Origin: Crenothrix polyspora
GTDB lineage: Bacteria > Pseudomonadota > Gammaproteobacteria > Methylococcales > Methylomonadaceae
Assembly: GCA_945877505.1 (NCBI GenBank)
Contig: CAMDWT010000014.1
Span: 1-41,561 of the forward strand
Reading direction: 5' to 3'
Length of the DNA stretch: 41,561 nt
The translations under genes were made by a program, and so were the position numbers. How positions within the stretch are numbered: the first letter of the stretch is position 1; each line of letters opens with the position of its first letter. Shown piece by piece: positions 1-9,300 of the stretch. The notes beneath the pieces are model-generated. The model had not been told where the DNA came from, made no database searches, and saw only the letters and a list, made by a program, of their open reading frames with translations.

Positions 1-1048
1 TTTCAAACCTAGCAAAAGCTTCTTTAGGATGATAATCATCGCCCGCAGTGGCTGCTTCAATAAAAGCTAAGGCAAGAGATGAGCCATCAACAACCGCCAT
101 ATTTGAGCCTCGAATATAATGGGGTGTTGTGGCATGCGCCGCATCCCCTATCAGCAAGACACGATTTGTTGAATAGGCGTCAAGAGGATCTATATCATAA
201 ATTTGATTTTTAAAGGGCCGTTTTGTTGCTCTAACAATTGAAGCAAGAACAGGTTGATAGTGACTATCAACAAATTCATAGAAAGTCTCCAATTGTTCAA
301 CGGTAGCCGCATCTGTAATATGCCCAATCACCGCTTCCCGATCTAAGTAAGTCGGCTCACCGTCTTCATTGGTGTTCACATAAATAAGCCAATTCAACCC
401 TTGTGGTAAATAATAGACGACGGCATGGCTACGTTCTGTCATTTCAAGGACAAACTTTCCCGGTTTAAATTTATCCGCCACTTGCGCTCTAAACTCAGCA
501 CCCATCTCCGAAAAGGGGACAAGGCCCCGCCAAGCAAAGTACCCAGCATGTCTTAAAATATCACCAGGAAAGAGGCAGTTTCTAACAGCAGATAAACTCC
601 CGTCAGCACCGATAATACAATCACCGAGTGCCTCACTCCCGTCTTGAAAGACTAAGCGAGCCGAATCTACAAGCTCTTGTACATCCGTTACATTTTTGCC
701 ATATACAATCTCAACGCCTAGTTCTATTGATTTTTGCAACAATTTTTCGTGCAGATCACCCCAATAAGCTGAAGAAAATGGAATATCCCCGCGCCTTATT
801 ACTCTACCTGTTCGATCCCTATCTTCCTGCTCTCGCAAAGGTAAATAATCATCAAATTGAATATCTAAAGCTCGTAATATGTCTAATGACTCATCATGTA
901 AACCAATGCCGCCCCCATTTCGGGGGCGTCTGGCCTCTTTTGGAAGAGCAAGACGCTCAAAAACAGTTATTTTCTCTATTCCTGCTTTTCGTAACGAGGC
1001 TGCCGCCGACAAGCCTGCTATAGAGGCTCCAACAATTAGAATGTGCAT
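1..1048 (-). CDS. FAD-dependent monooxygenase, 3' end truncated by window edge
   Basis: Flavoprotein hydroxylase of the PHBH (UbiH/salicylate hydroxylase-like) fold, expected to use NAD(P)H and O2 on a small, probably aromatic, substrate. The ATG at 1048 opens MHILIVGASIAG, a GxSxxG dinucleotide-binding motif at the very N-terminus. GADGSLSAVR lies mid-protein and the FAD-ribityl motif GDAAHATTPH near the end, followed by YIRGSNMAVVDG where the family usually has LGQGANQAIEDA. The reading frame is open for 349 codons to the left edge and ends inside ARFE, so only the C-terminus is missing. It stands alone, with no regulator or pathway partner in view, so the substrate cannot be named. The family call is firm; the function is not. 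Confidence 0.85.
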   Translation of the reverse strand, partial: MHILIVGASIAGLSAAASLRKAGIEKITVFERLALPKEARRPRNGGGIGLHDESLDILRALDIQFDDYLPLREQEDRDRTGRVIRRGDIPFSSAYWGDLHEKLLQKSIELGVEIVYGKNVTDVQELVDSARLVFQDGSEALGDCIIGADGSLSAVRNCLFPGDILRHAGYFAWRGLVPFSEMGAEFRAQVADKFKPGKFVLEMTERSHAVVYYLPQGLNWLIYVNTNEDGEPTYLDREAVIGHITDAATVEQLETFYEFVDSHYQPVLASIVRATKRPFKNQIYDIDPLDAYSTNRVLLIGDAAHATTPHYIRGSNMAVVDGSSLALAFIEAATAGDDYHPKEAFARFE

Positions 1049-1392
1049 TTTCTCTATAATCCCTATCTACCAAATGATTAAAATGACTCTACCAGAGCAT
1101 ACGCTATCCTTGAGTCTTTAAACTAACATTTACTTTTTAAAACCTAAGCTAGAAAGGGCGTATTTTCTATACCTAAGAAGTTATAACGATTTATTTAAGA
1201 TCATAAGTAGGGGTCGCGCCCTGCCGAAGCATATCAATTTGAGCTTTGTTTCCAGTCCTACATAACATAGCGTCAATTTCACTAATGAAGCCGTGTATAA
1301 TTTCTTAAAAGGTTACTATGTTTTTGTTATTTACTGACCCAAAAAAATATTTTTTTTAAACGCTATATCTACATTAAAAAACTAGGTAACTC
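1049..1392. other. intergenic region between divergent monooxygenase and antiporter
   Basis: About 340 bases of AT-rich DNA between two divergent genes, so both promoters should lie here. A good -10 match, TATAAT, sits at 1296-1301 on the plus strand, about 90 bases ahead of the antiporter start, but the -35 region before it is poor. No convincing small gene, RNA or terminator was seen. Confidence 0.5.
1296..1301 (+). promoter_or_regulatory. candidate -10 element for the antiporter gene
   Basis: Exact TATAAT hexamer in the gap upstream of the gene at 1393. The -35 at the expected distance (around 1273-1278, TCAATT) is weak, so this is only a candidate. Confidence 0.3.
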
Positions 1393-2436
1393 ATGAAATT
1401 AAAATGGCTCTTGTTATTTATCCCTATCGCAGTAGGATTATCTTGGCTGAAAGTTAACCCAATTATTGTATTTATAGCGTCCTCTCTAGCCATCATACCG
1501 CTTTCTAATTTGATGGGAGATGCTACTGAAGAACTAGGGCGATCGCTAGGCTCTGCAAAGAGCGGCCTATTAAATTCTACTATGGGCACCGTCCCAGACA
1601 TCATTATTGGTTTTTTCGCCTTACAGCATGGCCTAATCGAAATGGTAAAAGCCTCAATTACTGGCGCTATAATTGGTAATTTATTATTTGGACTCGGGTT
1701 ATCGATTTTAGCGGGTGGTTTGAAAATAAAAAATGAACTCAAATTTGACCTTAATAATATCCACCTTTATAGCGGTTTGCTTTTATTGGCAACTATTGGC
1801 TTGATTATCCCTGCCGCATTTGAACATACCGTAGAATCAGATATTGAAATTAGCTTATTAATATCAATTATTCTATTCTTCATGTATTTCGTCAGTGTTT
1901 TCTTCACGTTAACTCAAAATGTCAGTGAGTTAACTTATTTACCTCCCCTAGATCATGCGCCAGGAGATAATAATAAAAGCCTTAAATCTAACCCACTGAT
2001 AATATTACTACTTGTTGGCATAGGTCTAGCTGTCATGAGTGAAATAATGACTGATTCCATTGGACCTACGGCCAATAGCTTAGGCTTTAGTCCACTTTTT
2101 GCAGGTATTTTTTTACTAGCCCCCATTGGTATGATCTCAGAACTCATCAACTCAGTTCGATTCGCTCGCCAAAATCAATTGGATATTTCACTCGCCATTA
2201 CAATGGGATCGACTACCCAAATAGCGCTTTTGGTTGCGCCATTATTAGTTTTTTTTGGACTCATCTTAGGACAACCTATGGATTTATTATTTTCTAAGTT
2301 CGAGGTGATCGCTATTATTTTATCGGTAGTAACCGTTAACCATGCTCTTCATTTAGGCTCTGTTCACTGGGTTTCTGGCCCAAAATTGATAGCCATCTAT
2401 TTAATATTGGGCGTGGCTTTCTTTAATATCCCCTAG
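1393..2436 (+). CDS. CAX-like Ca2+/H+ (cation/proton) antiporter
   Basis: Inner-membrane protein of 347 aa, about 10-11 hydrophobic segments, with the two inverted repeats of the CaCA superfamily. Repeat 1 runs from GDATEEL through GLLNSTMGTVPDIIIG to GNLLFGLGLSILAGG. Repeat 2 contains GMISELINSVRFARQNQLD followed by MGSTTQIALLVAPLLVFFG, the typical CAX ending (GSSTQIALFVAPLLV). An acidic residue is present in each core repeat (Asp in TVPD, Glu in ISEL), but the usual GNAxE signatures read GTVPD and GMISE. It probably exchanges Ca2+ or another cation for protons. The start has AGGTAA eight bases upstream of the ATG. The length is normal for bacterial CAX proteins. Confidence 0.82.
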   Translation: MKLKWLLLFIPIAVGLSWLKVNPIIVFIASSLAIIPLSNLMGDATEELGRSLGSAKSGLLNSTMGTVPDIIIGFFALQHGLIEMVKASITGAIIGNLLFGLGLSILAGGLKIKNELKFDLNNIHLYSGLLLLATIGLIIPAAFEHTVESDIEISLLISIILFFMYFVSVFFTLTQNVSELTYLPPLDHAPGDNNKSLKSNPLIILLLVGIGLAVMSEIMTDSIGPTANSLGFSPLFAGIFLLAPIGMISELINSVRFARQNQLDISLAITMGSTTQIALLVAPLLVFFGLILGQPMDLLFSKFEVIAIILSVVTVNHALHLGSVHWVSGPKLIAIYLILGVAFFNIP

Positions 2437-2510
2437 TCACTCTATAATTAAATAATAGCAGTAGGCTTTAAATATTTTTTAATGACGGATATTGGGAGCA
2501 ATTTTGAAAT

Positions 2511-3236
2511 ATGCATAAAATACAGTTTATTTTTAGCCTGCTATTGCTTACAGGAATAAGTCAGCGCGGTCAGGCTGATTTTGTTCCAAAAATTGCCCTT
2601 GATATCGGCCATTCCAAACAACAACCAGGCGCTATTAGTGCTAGAGGAAAACCAGAGTTTTATTTTAATCATGATCTGGCACTTATCTTACAGGACGTCT
2701 TAACTAAGCTTCAAATGGACGCATTCTTAATCGGTGAGGACGGAAACACCCTGGATTTACAACAAAGAACTACTCTGGCGCACGATAATAAAGCTAGCAT
2801 TTTTTTGTCAATTCATCACGACTCCACGCAAGCTTCTTATTTAAAACCTTGGAAATGGCAAAAAGTAGGCCAGCACTACAGTGATAAATTCTCCGGCTTT
2901 TCTTTATTTATCTCACGTAAAAATCAACAACCCTTAATAAGTCTAAAGTGTGCAAGACTAATTGGCACTGCGCTTAAAAAAAATGGCTTTAATCCTTCAA
3001 ATCACCATGCCGAAGCCATTCTCGGTGAAAATAGACCATGGGCCGACAAAAATGCCGGCGTCTATTACTATGATGATCTTATTGTGTTAAAAAGTGCCAA
3101 AATGCCCGCAGTCTTATTTGAAGCAGGGGTTATCGTTAATAGAACTGAAGAACTTAATCTACAAAAAACTTCAACACGTCACCTTATTGCAACTTCAATT
3201 AGTCAAGGTCTGGCCGGTTGCCAGACTTTAAAGTAA
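2511..3236 (+). CDS. N-acetylmuramoyl-L-alanine amidase (Amidase_3), secreted
   Basis: Zinc amidase that cleaves the bond between N-acetylmuramic acid and L-alanine of peptidoglycan; 241 aa. The N-terminus is a signal peptide (MHKIQFIFSLLLLTG) with likely cleavage near residue 22. The visible active-site set is His34 (DIGHS), Glu49 (GKPEF), His102 (SIHHDS) and Glu204 (LFEAGVI). The 15-residue spacing of the first two matches AmiC-type enzymes. There is no AMIN domain or LysM repeat, so this is a bare catalytic domain and not a division amidase of the full AmiB/AmiC architecture. It lies 74 bases after the antiporter on the same strand; co-transcription is possible. Confidence 0.88.
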   Translation: MHKIQFIFSLLLLTGISQRGQADFVPKIALDIGHSKQQPGAISARGKPEFYFNHDLALILQDVLTKLQMDAFLIGEDGNTLDLQQRTTLAHDNKASIFLSIHHDSTQASYLKPWKWQKVGQHYSDKFSGFSLFISRKNQQPLISLKCARLIGTALKKNGFNPSNHHAEAILGENRPWADKNAGVYYYDDLIVLKSAKMPAVLFEAGVIVNRTEELNLQKTSTRHLIATSISQGLAGCQTLK

Positions 3237-3319
3237 TCATTAAGCGATTCTTTACTAAGCGTCTATAAATCATTAAGTTGCGCTTTATTTATTTAAACCT
3301 CTACTTTATATTTGTTACT

Positions 3320-3787
3320 ATGAATTACCCTGCAAAGAAAAATAACTTCCTCCTTGAGCATGCACTTCTGCTTAAAAAAAGCTACCAACACCTACTTCTG
3401 AAAGACCTAATCACAGACTCAATGTCCGATGAAAGCTTCGCCGAACAGTTATTTCATGCGCCTTTTGCCATTGCCAGTCATGACACCGCCAGTGATCCAG
3501 TCTTTAATTACGCCAATCTAAAAGCGCTGGAGTTATTTGAACTAAACTGGCAAGCGTTACTCCTGCTCCCCTCAAGATTGTCAGCAGAACTCGTCAATCA
3601 AGCAGAACGTGAATCTTTATTAGCTGAAGTCACTCAAAAAGGCTACATCGATCACTATGAAGGAATACGAATATCGAGTACAGGCAAACGCTTTCTGATC
3701 CAAAATGCGACTGTTTGGAATCTTCATGATGCTGAAGGAACCTACAAAGGACAAGCCGCTCGCTTCGAAAAATGGGATTTTATTTAA
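3320..3787 (+). CDS. MEKHLA domain-containing protein
   Basis: Small cytoplasmic protein made almost wholly of the PAS-like MEKHLA domain, first described at the end of plant HD-ZIP III factors and found alone in bacteria. Typical blocks are visible: HAPFAIASHDTASDPVFNYA, ALELFELNWQALLLLPSRLS, GYIDHYEGIRISSTGKRFLI and ATVWNLHDAEGTYKGQAARF. The ligand and role of the bacterial proteins are not established. I chose the ATG at 3320 (155 aa), because the longer reading from a TTG at 3278 adds only a hydrophobic string not seen in the family. Neither start has a clear ribosome-binding site. There is no signal peptide. Confidence 0.85.
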   Translation: MNYPAKKNNFLLEHALLLKKSYQHLLLKDLITDSMSDESFAEQLFHAPFAIASHDTASDPVFNYANLKALELFELNWQALLLLPSRLSAELVNQAERESLLAEVTQKGYIDHYEGIRISSTGKRFLIQNATVWNLHDAEGTYKGQAARFEKWDFI

Positions 3788-3933
3788 CGCAATGAAGTGT
3801 CGCACTTGAACGCCATTATCGATTATCACACCTAAATAATTTGTTGAGTTGACAGGCGTCAGAGATTAGTTCGATAATCAAGTGAGTTGTCTAAGAACCA
3901 TTCATTACAATTATAAAAAAATATGGAGAAGTC

Positions 3934-4785
3934 ATGTCGAATAACCCCGCAATTACCGTCTCAACACTTTGGCGTTACCCTGTAAAATCAATGATGGGTG
4001 AAGAACTTAATGGCACTCACATCACCATGGATGGTGTGCTAGGTGATCGTTCTTATGCACTTATTGATACTGAAAACCACAAAGTGGTCAGTGCTAAAAA
4101 TCCAAAAAAATGGCCCGATTTCTTTTCATTTCATGCGGCTTATACGGCACCTCCTGAACCGGGCATATCACAAGCTATTTGGATAACCCTCCCAGACGGC
4201 ACCGTTTTACGCAGCGATGAAAGCAATATCAATCAACAATTATCAACTGCGCTGGGAAGTTCAGTTAAATTAACAACTCAAGCCCCAGACCTTGCAAATC
4301 TTGAACAATATTGGCCAGAATTTGATGGCGAAACGAATGAAATATCGAATGAAGTTATTGCGGGCGATGCTCCCAAAGGATCATTCTTCGATTACGCAAC
4401 CCTACATTTACTCACCACCAGTTCAATCAATGCGATGCAAGCTTTATACCCTGAAGGTCGTTTTGAAGTTAGGCGTTTTAGACCTAATATCATGATAGAT
4501 ACTCACGGCCTAAAAGGCTTTGTCGAAAATGCTTGGGTTGGAAAAACAATTCGACTAGGGGACAGTTTACGGTTACGAATTTCAGATCCTTGCCCACGTT
4601 GCGTCATGCCGACCTTAGCACAGGGCGACTTACCTGCTGATAATGGCATATTCAAACACGCTATTGCTAAAAACAGACCCTTAGTACCTTTTGCTGGAAA
4701 AGAATTACCCAGTGTTGGCGTTTATGCTCAAGTTATTCAAAGTGGCTGGGTTAAGCGCGGAGATACCATTATTATTGAAGATTAA
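3934..4785 (+). CDS. MOSC domain-containing protein (MOSC N-terminal beta barrel plus MOSC)
   Basis: Protein of 283 aa with an N-terminal beta-barrel (residues about 6-110, starting STLWRYPVKSMMGEEL and GDRSYALID) followed by a MOSC domain. The MOSC core contains EVRRFRPNIMID, and the conserved cysteine lies in DPCPRCVMPT (Cys220, Cys223). Proteins of this layout (YcbX, mARC) bind molybdenum cofactor and reduce N-hydroxylated compounds. No fused 2Fe-2S ferredoxin domain is present, so an external electron donor would be needed. A GGAG ribosome-binding site lies just upstream of the ATG. The family is clear; the substrate is unknown. Confidence 0.87.
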   Translation: MSNNPAITVSTLWRYPVKSMMGEELNGTHITMDGVLGDRSYALIDTENHKVVSAKNPKKWPDFFSFHAAYTAPPEPGISQAIWITLPDGTVLRSDESNINQQLSTALGSSVKLTTQAPDLANLEQYWPEFDGETNEISNEVIAGDAPKGSFFDYATLHLLTTSSINAMQALYPEGRFEVRRFRPNIMIDTHGLKGFVENAWVGKTIRLGDSLRLRISDPCPRCVMPTLAQGDLPADNGIFKHAIAKNRPLVPFAGKELPSVGVYAQVIQSGWVKRGDTIIIED

Positions 4786-5172
4786 TCTTATTTGCATACT
4801 AATAATTTTAATCGATATCCCTTAGTGTTGCTTATAGAGCTTTTTCGCGCATTCACATAGCTTTATAAGCAATACTCGGCTTGCTACCCCCCCCCTATAA
4901 CTTACTGTCTTTATAGACATTCGTTTTAATTGCCCCCTCGTAAAAGAGAGCACTCTATTTTCTAACTGAGCTCAGCAGGAATGTTGTAAATTCAAAGAAA
5001 AGCTCTGTTATTTTTTTAATATGCTACTAAGCTCACCTTGTTTAAAGGTTACCCAAAAAAATAATTTCCACCCTAACCCTAAAATGCTATTAATTCGTTA
5101 TTAAAAAAGCCTACTTCACTTGCTAGAAAAAGCTAAAATAGGAAAAATCATTTCAAATTATTGCAAGGTTTT
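4786..5172. other. intergenic region upstream of the RND efflux operon
   Basis: About 390 bases without a gene. It contains an imperfect inverted repeat (4828-4872) and an uninterrupted run of nine C at 4887-4895. A possible promoter has TTGTTT at 5038-5043 and an AT-rich -10 (ATAATT, 5061-5066) 17 bases on. No regulator gene is present. No small ORF with coding character was seen. Confidence 0.5.
4828..4872. repeat. imperfect inverted repeat
   Basis: Arms TTGCTTATAGAGCT (4828-4841) and AGCTTTATAAGCAA (4859-4872) pair over 14 positions with one mismatch around a 17-base loop. No T-tract follows, so it is a poor intrinsic terminator for the MOSC gene. It could instead be a protein-binding site ahead of the efflux operon. 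Confidence 0.5.
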
Positions 5173-6372
5173 ATGAAAATCACCCAAAATCGAAATAAAA
5201 CGACTAGGCAAGCCGTTGTTAATTTTAAGCCAGACTTTCTTTTCTTATTTATTTCCTTTTTTCTCATCACTAGTTGTGAAAAACCTAAAGCACCGCCCAT
5301 AGCACCCATCCCCACCGTAAAAATATCACCAGTCATACAAAAAGACATCCCTATTCATCATGAATGGGTGGGCACACTCGATGGCATGGTCAATGCCCAA
5401 ATTAATGCTCAGGTTACGGGTTATTTGATCAAACAGCATTATAAAGAGGGTGATTTGGTAAAAAAGAATCAACTACTCTACGAAATTGACCCCCGCACAT
5501 ACGAGAACACCCTCGCACAAGCGAAAGCAAATTTAGCGCAACAACAAGCGGTTCTAATAACCAATCAACTGGCCATGAACAGAATCAAAAAACTGTTACC
5601 TGAAAAGGCCGTTAGTGTCTTAGACCGTGACAATGCCGTTGGTGCAGTAGCCAGCTCTGAGGCGCAGGTTTTATCAGCACAAGCAGCTGTTGACAATGCC
5701 AAACTCAATCTGGACTTCACCAAAATCTTCTCTCCCATTAATGGCATAGCCGGCTTATCCAATGCTCAATTGGGTGATTTAGTGGGCCCCGGCACTACCA
5801 CTAATGAACTGACGCAAGTCTCTCAAGTTGAGCCTATTCGTGCTTACATTGGTTTAAATGAAAAACAATATTTGAATTTAGCCGAATACCAAAAGGAAGG
5901 CATTTCTAATGAATCAGATTCTATTCCTATACAATTACAATTAGCTGATAACTCTATCTACCCATACAACGGTAAGTTTTATTTTGCTAATCGCCAAGTA
6001 GATGTCAACACAGGAACGATTAAAGTTGCCGTTTTATATTCAAATCCAAACAATATTTTGCGCCCCGGTATGTATGCGCGTATTAACGCGACAACGGAAA
6101 TTAAACGAAATGCCTTAGTTATTCCTCAACAAGCGATCATAAGGATGCAAACAGCAACTCAAGTCGCTATCGTTAATACTGATAACACTATCAGTATTCA
6201 TCCAGTAAAACTGGGCGAAGTAAGTGATTCGATGGTCATTATTGAAGAAGGCGTTAAACTCGATGATCAAGTAGTCGTTGAAGGTTTACAAAAAATTCGT
6301 GAGGGTATGAAGGTTAATCCTGAAGCTTTTCAAAGTACAAAAACCGCTAGCAACTCAAATGTAACGAGATAA
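5173..6372 (+). CDS. RND efflux periplasmic adaptor (membrane fusion lipoprotein)
   Basis: AcrA/MexA-type adaptor of 399 aa that links the inner-membrane pump to the outer-membrane channel. A short basic N-terminus and hydrophobic stretch end in the lipobox ITSC (Cys35), so it is lipid anchored on the periplasmic side. The lipoyl-like half motifs flank a coiled-coil hairpin: AQVTGYLIKQHYKEGDLVKK, then Gln/Ala-rich helices (AQAKANLAQQQAVL), then FTKIFSPINGIAGLS. A beta-barrel follows (NILRPGMYARINA). I prefer the ATG at 5173, because the in-frame TTG at 5161 adds four residues only. The pump gene begins four bases after the stop, showing an operon. Confidence 0.92.
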   Translation: MKITQNRNKTTRQAVVNFKPDFLFLFISFFLITSCEKPKAPPIAPIPTVKISPVIQKDIPIHHEWVGTLDGMVNAQINAQVTGYLIKQHYKEGDLVKKNQLLYEIDPRTYENTLAQAKANLAQQQAVLITNQLAMNRIKKLLPEKAVSVLDRDNAVGAVASSEAQVLSAQAAVDNAKLNLDFTKIFSPINGIAGLSNAQLGDLVGPGTTTNELTQVSQVEPIRAYIGLNEKQYLNLAEYQKEGISNESDSIPIQLQLADNSIYPYNGKFYFANRQVDVNTGTIKVAVLYSNPNNILRPGMYARINATTEIKRNALVIPQQAIIRMQTATQVAIVNTDNTISIHPVKLGEVSDSMVIIEEGVKLDDQVVVEGLQKIREGMKVNPEAFQSTKTASNSNVTR

Positions 6373-6376
6373 CCCT

Positions 6377-9300
6377 ATGGCTAAGTTTTTTATTAATCGG
6401 CCTATCGTCGCTATGGTAATAGCGATCCTAATGGTTATTCTTGGCTTAGTCTCTATGATGAGCTTACCGATTGCTCAATTTCCAAATTTAGCACCACCAG
6501 AAATTCAAGTAAGTACAACTTATAATGGCGCTGATGCCTTGACGATGGAACAAGCAGTCGCGACACCCATTGAGCAGCAAATGTCAGGTGTCGATAATAT
6601 GACTTACATGTATTCGATTAACACCAATAGCGGCAACACTAATCTCCGTGTTGATTTTGATGTTTCCACTGACCCGAATACCGATCAAATTCTTGCCCAA
6701 ATGCGGGAAATGCAAGCCTCGTCACAACTACCTCCGGCCGTTAATAATTTTGGTGTAACGGTTCAGAAATCGACTGTTGCGCCGCTGATAATGTTCGCAC
6801 TTTATTCACCTAAAGGCACTTATGACAATGTCTTTTTAGCTAATTATGCTTATATTAACCTTAATGACAAACTAACTCGTATTAAGGGTATTTCAACAGT
6901 TTCAGTATTTGGCGCAGGCCAATATGCGATGAGAATTTGGGTCAAACCCGACAAATTGGCATCACTAGACATTACCATCCCTGAAATTGTGAGTGCTATT
7001 CAAGCCCAAAATACAGTAAATCCCGCTGGACAAATTGGTTCAGAACCGCTTCCACAAGGCCAAGAATTCACTTACGCTTTACGGGCACAAGGACGTTTGC
7101 AATCAGAAGAAGACTTTGAAAATATAATTTTACGTGAAGATAAACAAGGTTCAACTGTGCGGATTAAAGATGTAGGTCGCATTGAGTTAGGCGCGCAAAA
7201 TTACTCCGTATCTAGTCGCTTAAATGGTAAACCCACAGCGCTGATCGCTCTTTATCAATTACCAGGCTCCAACGCATTGGATGCTGCTAACGGTGCCAAA
7301 GCTTTAATGGCCGAACAAAAAAAGAGTTTTCCAGCCGATTTGGATTATGCAGTGGCTTTGGATACTACCCTAGCGGTGACCGCTGGAATTGATGACATTA
7401 TCCACACACTCTTTGAAGCATTGCTATTAGTTATTATTGTCGTCTACCTGTTTTTGCAAAGTTGGCGGGCTACGCTAATACCCTTACTCGCAGTGCCTGT
7501 TGCTTTAATAGGTACATTTGCATTTTTCCCTTTATTTGGCTTTTCCATCAATACATTATCTCTATTTGGTCTAGTGCTTGCGGTAGGCTTAGTTATTGAT
7601 GATGCTATTGTCGTAGTAGAGGCAGTAGAGCATCATATTGAAGAGGGACTCACCCCAAAAAATGCCGCTTTTAAAGCAATGGAAGAAGTTTCAGGTCCCG
7701 TTATTGCAATCGCCATTATTTTGAGCGCCGTATTTATACCAACCGCTTTTATTCCCGGCATTACCGGACGTCTTTATCAACCGTTTGCTGTGACGATGGC
7801 CGTTTCAGTCGCGCTATCTGCCTTTAATGCCTTAACCTTAACCCCTGCTTTGTGCGCAATCTTACTTAAACCTAAAGACAAACAAAAAAGCACGAGCTTA
7901 TTACAACGATTTTTTGATAGCTTTAATCGTCTATTCGGGTGCATTACTAAGGGTTATATTGGTGTTTGCAGCACCCTTATTCGTCGCAGTGTTTTTGGTA
8001 TTTTACTGTTACTTGGATTAACCTTATCAGCTGGATTTTTAGGCAAAATAACACCGACCAGTTTTTTGCCTGATGAAGATCAAGGGTATATCTACGGTGC
8101 ACTTCAATTACCTAATGCCTCCTCATTTCAACGCACCAGCGAAGTAGCCAAGCAAGTTGAAGAGGTCTTAAAAAATACGGCAGGGATTAAATATTATTCA
8201 ACTGTACTTGGCTACAACATGCTAAGTCAGGCTAATACGACCTACAATGCATTTTTCTTTATCACGCTCAAAGACTGGTCGGAACGTAATGAGAGTAAAG
8301 AGCAATATACCGCCATTAAAATGGCTATCAACAAGGAATTAAAAAAACTCCCCGGTGGCATTGCTTTAGTTTTCCCACCTCCAGCTATTCCTGGTGTCGG
8401 AACCTCTGGTGGCGTCAGTTTTGTACTGGAAGATAGAGGCGGTAACACCGTTGAGTTTTTAGCCGAAAATACCGAAAAATTCATTAAAGCCGCACAACAA
8501 CGTCCAGAATTAACCGGTATTTTTACGACACTGATTGCCTCAACACCCCAATTGTATGTTGATGTTGATAAAGATAAAGTTATTAAACAAGGCGTCAAGT
8601 TAGCCGATGTCTACCAAACCATGCAGTATTATATGGGCAGTAGTTTTATAAATTATTTCAACCGTTTTGGTCGTCAATGGCAGGTTTATCTTGAGGCTGA
8701 AGGGGAATATCGAAAAACTGCGGAACCTTTAGGGCAATTTTATGTGCGCAATATAAATGGAGATTCAGTCCCTTTATCGGCATTAACGAGTATTCGCGAG
8801 ACCAACGGTCCAGAGTTTACCATGCGCTATAACCTATACCGCAGTGCATTAATTAATGCTTCTGCCAAGCCCGGCTATACGTCCGCCCAAGCTATGAAAG
8901 CGCTCGAAGAAGTCTTCGCACAAACGATGCCCACAACGATGGGTTATGACTACATGGGAATGAGCTATCAAGAAAAAATTGCTCAACAGGGCTTATCCCC
9001 CATTATAATTTTTGGCTTTTCCTTGCTCTGTGTATTTTTGATTCTTGCCGCACTCTATGAAAGCTGGAGCTTGCCCTTTAGCGTTTTATTAGGCACCCCA
9101 ATTGCTATATTAGGCGCTTTTGTGGCATTAATCGTTGGCCACTACGCTAATAATGTTTACGCTCAAATCGGCTTAGTCATGCTAATTGGTTTAGCCGCTA
9201 AAAATGCAATATTAATTGTTGAATTTGCCAAAATGGGTATCAATCAAGGTCAACCCCTCATAGAAGCAACTCTGGACGGTGCCCGTTTACGATTAAGACC

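Noticed and set aside
879-1121. Plus-strand ORFs overlapping the monooxygenase start
   Set aside because: The minus strand encodes FAD-binding motifs across the same bases; the plus-strand translations look like nothing known.
3235-3277. Ten-base direct repeat AATCATTAAG (3235-3244 and 3268-3277)
   Set aside because: Short, AT-rich, only two copies, at a gene end; chance is a sufficient explanation.
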